The notes beneath the pieces were generated by a model that did no database searches, was not told the origin of the DNA, and saw nothing but the letters and a program-made list of their open reading frames with translations. The translations under genes were made by a program, and so were the position numbers. DNA of 64,000 nucleotides from Plasmodium malariae (lineage: Eukaryota > Apicomplexa > Aconoidasida > Haemosporida > Plasmodiidae): assembly GCF_900090045.1 (NCBI RefSeq), contig NC_041788.1, forward strand, positions 2,413,501 through 2,477,500, read 5' to 3'. This document shows positions 60,980 through 64,000 of the stretch, one piece after another (position 1 is the stretch's first letter; each line of letters begins with the position of its first letter).

Positions 60980-63900
60980 CTATGCCTGCTGCTGAATAAT
61001 TTCCGCCAACTCCCCTTGCGTCTTAACATCAGTACAACTGCATTTATAGACGACTTCCCCCTTGGATATAACGTATATAAAATCACAACACGACAGGGTA
61101 CTAGCATCATGAGCAATAATTAAGACGGTAATATTTTTAAAATAATTTTTGATGATATACTCAAATGATTTAATATCACTTGAGAAAAAGTTATTCAATT
61201 TATTATTATCTAAACATAAATTTAAAACAGGCATTTCATCAATTAACACTAATTTGTACTTGTGCCTGTTTAGGAAAATTCGAACTAAGGATAAGTAACG
61301 TATACAATCATCTGATAAGGAAATGAAGTTATCTGGATTGGCAATATTTTGATCTTTATTTTTTTTCTTGATATTCATCTTTATCATATTCATCATTTTC
61401 ATCTTCATGTTCATTTTTGTGTTCACTTTTTTATTTTTTAGTTCATTAATTACATTTGTTTTTTTTCCTTCTGCCGGTGTTTCTCCTTTTTTCTTCTTTT
61501 TCTGTTTATGTATATACTTATCCAAGTCATTGTATGTCAAGTTTATTCCTATTAATTTAAAAGCATCTACAATATCGTCATCCGAAAAATTCTGATAAGG
61601 ATCAATAAACGTCCTTATATTCCAATGTAAAAAGAAAAAGGATGATTGAGGTAACACACCAATAATGTTTTTCCTTTCTTCTAAGCTAAAGGATCTTATA
61701 TTTCTTCCTTCAATTGTTATATTTCCTCTAGTTGTTGGTATTAAACCTAGGATAGATAAAATGGTTGTACTTTTACCTGCACCTGATTTACCTACTATTC
61801 CTATTTTTTGATACTTAAGAGCATATATATTAATATTTCGTAAACAAGACTTTTCATCAGCATAGTAGTACATATTCCTCGTTCTGTCAATATAAATTTT
61901 TTTTTTGTAACTTACAAAAACATTTTCAAAATGAATTCCGTATTTCTTTTTAGACTCGTCTTCAGTAACTATATAAGAAACCATCGTCGTCTCTTCATTA
62001 GGAGAAATTGACGACAATTCTCTTGTAGACACAGAGGAGTCGTTTACTTTTCCACTACAGCTACTACTATTCCTTTGTTTCTTTCCATTCACTTGGATTT
62101 TACCGCCACTACCACCACCACTGCTACTACTACTGCTACTACCCTTTGTCGTTGTAATAGAGTTACTAAAATTTGCTTCTACCTCATGGTCCTTATCATC
62201 GAAGAAAACCTTTTCCTTAATCATTTTAGAGCATTCTTCTAATCTCTGTGTACTACACATTTCCTTTTCAACATGGGTATAATCATATATTAATCCCTTT
62301 ATTATAAAACCAAGACTGCATGAAAAGGTGATACAGTAACCAATGGTACTCGCGTTCTTTTCATTTGACATATTACTACTCATGGTGCTACTGTTCATTG
62401 TACTGCTATTCATCGTGCTGTTATTCATCATATTATCATTTAACATGGTACTGTTCTGGGTACTATCAGCGTTCATCATGACAGTATCCATTCCATTGCT
62501 AAAATTATTATTAGTAGCAAGTGAAAAAAACAAATATGGGTATACAATATAAAAGGAGGTCAAAAGTAATACAATCAGTTGAACGTATAGAGATGCCCAA
62601 ATAGTAAGAGACCATTTAAATAAACAGAAATTCCTAAAGGCATATATGCGGTCTTCATATGATTTTAAGAAATAGCTATTTTTTTTATATATATTGATTA
62701 TATCTTTACCTAGTAAGGTATTACTATAAATAGTACAAAGAGGTGAATGTGAACATAAATACCCTCTCTGCGCTTCTTTACAACCACTTGAATATTTTTT
62801 GAAAACATAATAATAAATTATTAACATGACAAAGGGAAAAACAAAAACAGTATGTTTAACTAAATAATTTAACAAACATACAGTAAACAAAAAACGAAAA
62901 AAGGTATAACAAGTTTTATAAAATCTTTTAATTATTCCATTATCTAATACATTAATATCTGTAATAAATCTATTTATTATATTTCCTAAATTGTTATTAT
63001 AAAATGCATGTATTGGTGCATATAAAATACTATATAACACTTCTGTATGAACTTTTTTAGCTGATGATACAATACCATGTGCTATTAACATAAAAGAAGT
63101 TAATGTTGTTACTAAAGATACGGATGGTAATAATGCAAAATATTTCAAATACATAAATTGTTGTTTTAATATTTCTGCATCGTTTTCATCTCCACTTCTC
63201 AACAAGGTACTAGCTAAAAACAGTAATACATTTTTTATCTCATCCAAAAATATTGATAAAAACATAAAAACAATAATTACTATTATTAATGATTTTCCTA
63301 ATTTGTTAAAATACCATGTAAATGTATCTAATTTTATGTTTCCCTTGAATCGTCCTTCATCTTCATTTTCATTCCTGTCAATATTATTCTCATCATATAT
63401 GTAATAATAATTTTTTAATTGTGCCTGTAGAAATGTGCACACATTTTTAAATTCATGTTCATATATCTCTTCATTCTTATCAAATGATTTATTAAAATCT
63501 GTTTCTTTCTTCACTAAAATTTCCGTATAATTATTAATCATACTATTCTTCTTACTAAGGTTACTACTAACTGGGTTGCCCACTTTTTTTAACTCCAATT
63601 CGTTATCTATGTAATTCTGTGAAATGGTCGAGTATCCCCTCGTGTAATTTCCCAAATCGCTGTTTGTTGGCTCAATTTTAAATGAATAAATCGTCTTAAA
63701 CTGTTTTAATACCATAAATTTTTTATATTTCACATTACTTTTGCTTATAATCAGCTTTCCCTTTGCATTTGCTTCTTTTTCATTAAATAAAAAATCCATG
63801 TCTTTTAACAAAACTTCTTTTTTTTTTTTTTTTTCGAGCTTTTTTTTCTTTTTCGAAATTTTTTCCCCTTCTGAACTGTTCAGGTCTTTTTCAATTTTTA

Positions 63901-64000
63901 TATCATTTTTTTTCATATAATCAAACACGTCCCCCAAATATTGTAATGAATTGTTCCCTAATTTGTACACATCAACTTTATATTGAAGATCACTAATGAT
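60980..64000 (-). CDS. MRP2: ABC transporter C family, MRP2 type, C-terminal part (partial)
   Basis: The minus-strand frame is open through the window end, so only the C-terminal ~1006 residues are visible. It starts after the first nucleotide-binding domain (linker LGNNSLQYLGDVFDYMKKND). A second six-helix membrane domain follows (KLGKSLIIVIIVFMFLSIFL; VFVFPFVMLIIYYYVF; LYVQLIVLLLTSFYIVYPYL), with the ABCC-typical APIHAFYNNNLGNIINRF and DINVLDNGII. NBD2 has Walker A GKSGAGKSTT (near 61780), Q-loop VLPQSS, Walker B LVLIDE (near 61245) and H-loop LIIAHDAS (near 61105). The signature is degenerate (LSDDC for LSGGQ), and NBD2 carries a long Lys-rich insert. MRP-type pumps export glutathione conjugates and drugs at the plasma membrane. 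Assignment to MRP2 rests on family features plus remembered synteny with MSP9 and NEK1. Confidence 0.88.
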   Translation of the reverse strand: MISDLQYKVDVYKLGNNSLQYLGDVFDYMKKNDIKIEKDLNSSEGEKISKKKKKLEKKKKKEVLLKDMDFLFNEKEANAKGKLIISKSNVKYKKFMVLKQFKTIYSFKIEPTNSDLGNYTRGYSTISQNYIDNELELKKVGNPVSSNLSKKNSMINNYTEILVKKETDFNKSFDKNEEIYEHEFKNVCTFLQAQLKNYYYIYDENNIDRNENEDEGRFKGNIKLDTFTWYFNKLGKSLIIVIIVFMFLSIFLDEIKNVLLFLASTLLRSGDENDAEILKQQFMYLKYFALLPSVSLVTTLTSFMLIAHGIVSSAKKVHTEVLYSILYAPIHAFYNNNLGNIINRFITDINVLDNGIIKRFYKTCYTFFRFLFTVCLLNYLVKHTVFVFPFVMLIIYYYVFKKYSSGCKEAQRGYLCSHSPLCTIYSNTLLGKDIINIYKKNSYFLKSYEDRIYAFRNFCLFKWSLTIWASLYVQLIVLLLTSFYIVYPYLFFSLATNNNFSNGMDTVMMNADSTQNSTMLNDNMMNNSTMNSSTMNSSTMSSNMSNEKNASTIGYCITFSCSLGFIIKGLIYDYTHVEKEMCSTQRLEECSKMIKEKVFFDDKDHEVEANFSNSITTTKGSSSSSSSGGGSGGKIQVNGKKQRNSSSCSGKVNDSSVSTRELSSISPNEETTMVSYIVTEDESKKKYGIHFENVFVSYKKKIYIDRTRNMYYYADEKSCLRNINIYALKYQKIGIVGKSGAGKSTTILSILGLIPTTRGNITIEGRNIRSFSLEERKNIIGVLPQSSFFFLHWNIRTFIDPYQNFSDDDIVDAFKLIGINLTYNDLDKYIHKQKKKKKGETPAEGKKTNVINELKNKKVNTKMNMKMKMMNMIKMNIKKKNKDQNIANPDNFISLSDDCIRYLSLVRIFLNRHKYKLVLIDEMPVLNLCLDNNKLNNFFSSDIKSFEYIIKNYFKNITVLIIAHDASTLSCCDFIYVISKGEVVYKCSCTDVKTQGELAEIIQQQA

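Overview
The window is a stretch of nuclear chromosome from a malaria parasite (genus Plasmodium). It is very AT-rich, with long poly-A/T tracts and TA microsatellites, short AT-rich introns, and proteins inflated by Asn-, Lys- and Glu-rich low complexity. The gene content is diagnostic: a NIMA-related kinase of the NEK1 type, merozoite surface protein 9 (MSP9) and the C-terminal half of an ABCC transporter of the MRP2 type. From memory, the same genes lie in this order and orientation in the P. falciparum chromosome 12 core. The MSP9 repeats (PTDNT/PADNT) are unlike those I know from P. falciparum or P. vivax. I lean to a P. malariae- or P. ovale-like species but cannot decide from sequence alone.

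Layout. 421-864 (+) encodes a small basic protein with a presequence-like start. 1242-3018 (-) is a three-exon LRRC6/DNAAF11 (tilB) axonemal dynein assembly factor. 4235-6664 (+) is a conserved-type protein of unknown function. 9564-12868 (+) is NEK1, with a second exon past an apparent stop. 16013-19894 (+) is a large unknown protein with a probable 38-nt first exon. 21761-23504 (+) is a three-exon RsuA/RluB-family pseudouridine synthase-like protein with an S4 domain but without the catalytic Asp. 24946-27102 (-) is MSP9. 32258-35819 (+) encodes a protein with two YCII-like segments and a leader-like N terminus that sits in another frame across a 21-A tract. 36316-45437 (-) is a giant HIRA-like histone chaperone split by a frame break at a 16-A tract. 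47893-53705 (-) is a gene I reconstruct with about 19 small exons and do not recognise. 55545-60413 (+) is a 1622-residue unknown protein. 60980-64000 (-) is the C-terminal part of MRP2, cut by the window end.

The genes do not form a pathway. This is a normal core block mixing cell-cycle control (NEK1), chromatin (HIRA), flagellum assembly (DNAAF11), RNA modification, merozoite surface and membrane transport. Gaps between genes are long (up to about 5 kb) and full of minisatellites. Some gaps contain non-repetitive islands. Three of these assemble into phase-consistent tiny spliced genes (31052-31725, 54454-55013 and, more weakly, 27718-28439). Others look like structured RNA (20909-20991, 29029-29251). 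These islands, the two homopolymer frame breaks and the degenerate active sites are the most interesting leads. No tRNA, rRNA, CRISPR array or mobile element was recognised.
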